Positions 63,341 to 64,000 of a stretch of DNA of 64,000 bases are shown piece after piece. A model generated the notes under the pieces. It did not search any database and was not told where the DNA came from. It saw only the letters and a program-made list of their open reading frames with translations. Numbering within the stretch: the first letter of the stretch is position 1; every line of letters starts with the position of its first letter. The stretch is taken from NCBI GenBank assembly GCA_016793325.1, contig JAEUKI010000052.1:124001-188000 (forward strand), written 5' to 3'. The DNA comes from Myxococcales bacterium. Lineage in GTDB: Bacteria > Myxococcota_A > Polyangia > Polyangiales > Ga0077539. The position numbers and the translations under genes were made by a program.

Positions 63341-64000
63341 CCTCTGCGCGCCTCGAGTTTCGCGACGTCTCGCGCAGCTTCGACGACGGCGCTCGATCCA
63401 CGGTGCTCGCGCTGCGCAACACGAGCTTCACCCTCGCGCGCGGCCAGTGCCTCCGCGTCCTCGGCCCGAGCGGCGCTGGAAAGAGCACCCTGCTCTCGCT
63501 CGCGTGCGGACTCTTGTTGCCCACGACGGGCGAGGTCCTGCTCGATGGAGAGCCGTTTTCGCGCTGGCGCGAGTCGTTTCGCGCGGAGGCGCGCCGTCGA
63601 CGAATGAGCGTCGTGGTGCAAGGCTTGTCGCTCGTGTCGTCGATGACCGTGCTCGAAAACGTCTTGCTCGCTGCGATCCCCGATGGCCTCTCGTCGCGCG
63701 CGTCGCGAGACCGCGCCCACGCGTGGCTCGAGCGGCTCGGGATCGCCGACCTCGCGCTCGCCAACGTCGAGCGGCTCTCGGGCGGCGAGCGCCAGCGCGT
63801 CGCGCTCGCGCGGGCGCTCAGCGCGCCGACGGCGGAGCTCATCGTGCTCGACGAGCCGAGCGCGCACCTCGACGCCTCGAGGACCGAGGCGGTCGTCGCT
63901 GCGCTTCGCGAGCGGCTCGACGCGGGCGCCTCGGCGCTCGTCGCGACGCACGATCCGCGGCTCGATTTGCTGGGAGAAGCGCTTCGTTTGCCCGAGCGCG
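63337..64000 (+). CDS. ABC transporter ATP-binding protein (right end cut)
   Basis: 221 codons from GTG 63337 to the window edge; little is missing. Walker A GPSGAGKS, Q-loop VVVQGLSLVSSMTVLEN, signature LSGGERQRVALARAL, Walker B LIVLDEPSAHLD and switch His THD are all intact. Architecture and length fit the LolD/MacB-like export group. Coupled to the upstream lipoprotein gene; a permease is expected just outside the window. Confidence 0.9.
   Translation, partial: MTSARLEFRDVSRSFDDGARSTVLALRNTSFTLARGQCLRVLGPSGAGKSTLLSLACGLLLPTTGEVLLDGEPFSRWRESFRAEARRRRMSVVVQGLSLVSSMTVLENVLLAAIPDGLSSRASRDRAHAWLERLGIADLALANVERLSGGERQRVALARALSAPTAELIVLDEPSAHLDASRTEAVVAALRERLDAGASALVATHDPRLDLLGEALRLPER

Overview
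The window is a GC-rich (roughly 68-70 %), densely coding bacterial chromosome segment. Codons end mostly in G or C, GTG and TTG starts are common, and many neighbouring genes share a 4-base GTGA or ATGA stop/start overlap. A Ser/Thr kinase with zinc ribbons, a bactofilin, a DUF3160 lipoprotein, Asp/Ala-rich lipoprotein linkers, and an F0 operon (atpZ-I-B-E) lacking the F1 genes all point to Myxococcota, probably a Polyangia/Sandaracinaceae-like organism. That placement is inferred from gene content; no rRNA is present.

Layout. 0-9.2 kb: the tail of a Gln/Pro-rich membrane protein, the site-2 protease rseP, a secreted transglutaminase-like protein, two hypotheticals, a double GNAT acetyltransferase and a DUF3160 lipoprotein. 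9.2-11.2 kb: a site-2 protease fused to TPRs, flanked by three copies of a REP-like palindrome and two short tandem arrays. 11.2-13.5 kb: F0 genes on the minus strand. 13.6-24 kb: membrane proteins, uvrC, lon, lipoproteins and pyrD. 24-30.4 kb: a minus-strand five-gene cassette with a Ycf46-like AAA+ ATPase, two Cys-rich proteins, a TPR-Clp double-AAA+ protein whose second ATPase domain carries natural inactivating changes, and a terminal protein with a possibly TIR-like start. 30.5-37.5 kb: maf, yggS and zapA, then a coupled set (PpiC isomerase, Roadblock protein, glycosidase-fold protein, hypothetical) and small membrane proteins. 37.6-43.3 kb: a 1023-residue Ser/Thr kinase/ATPase/TPR protein, rpsT, a CAP-domain protein and an outer-membrane-type protein.

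43.86-57.05 kb is a 13.2 kb integrated element bounded by an exact 19-bp direct repeat. It carries a primase-polymerase/helicase, many small overlapping ORFs, a ribbon-helix-helix regulator with a nearby palindrome, two lipoproteins and a tyrosine recombinase. The attachment core lies inside the recombinase reading frame. In the excised circle the recombinase would read into the ORF now at the opposite end of the element (532 aa); in the integrated state it runs in frame through attR into a host lipoprotein gene (585 aa). Integration therefore swaps the C-terminus of the enzyme.

57.1-64 kb returns to chromosome: the host lipoprotein, a DUF465-like peptide, acs and gshA (minus strand), then a coupled plus-strand run of bactofilin, pyrE, a lipoprotein and an ABC ATPase cut by the window edge.

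The two most promising undescribed items are the integration-dependent recombinase tail and the AAA+/zinc-knuckle cassette at 24-30.4 kb. Every statement comes from reading the sequence; no database search was run.
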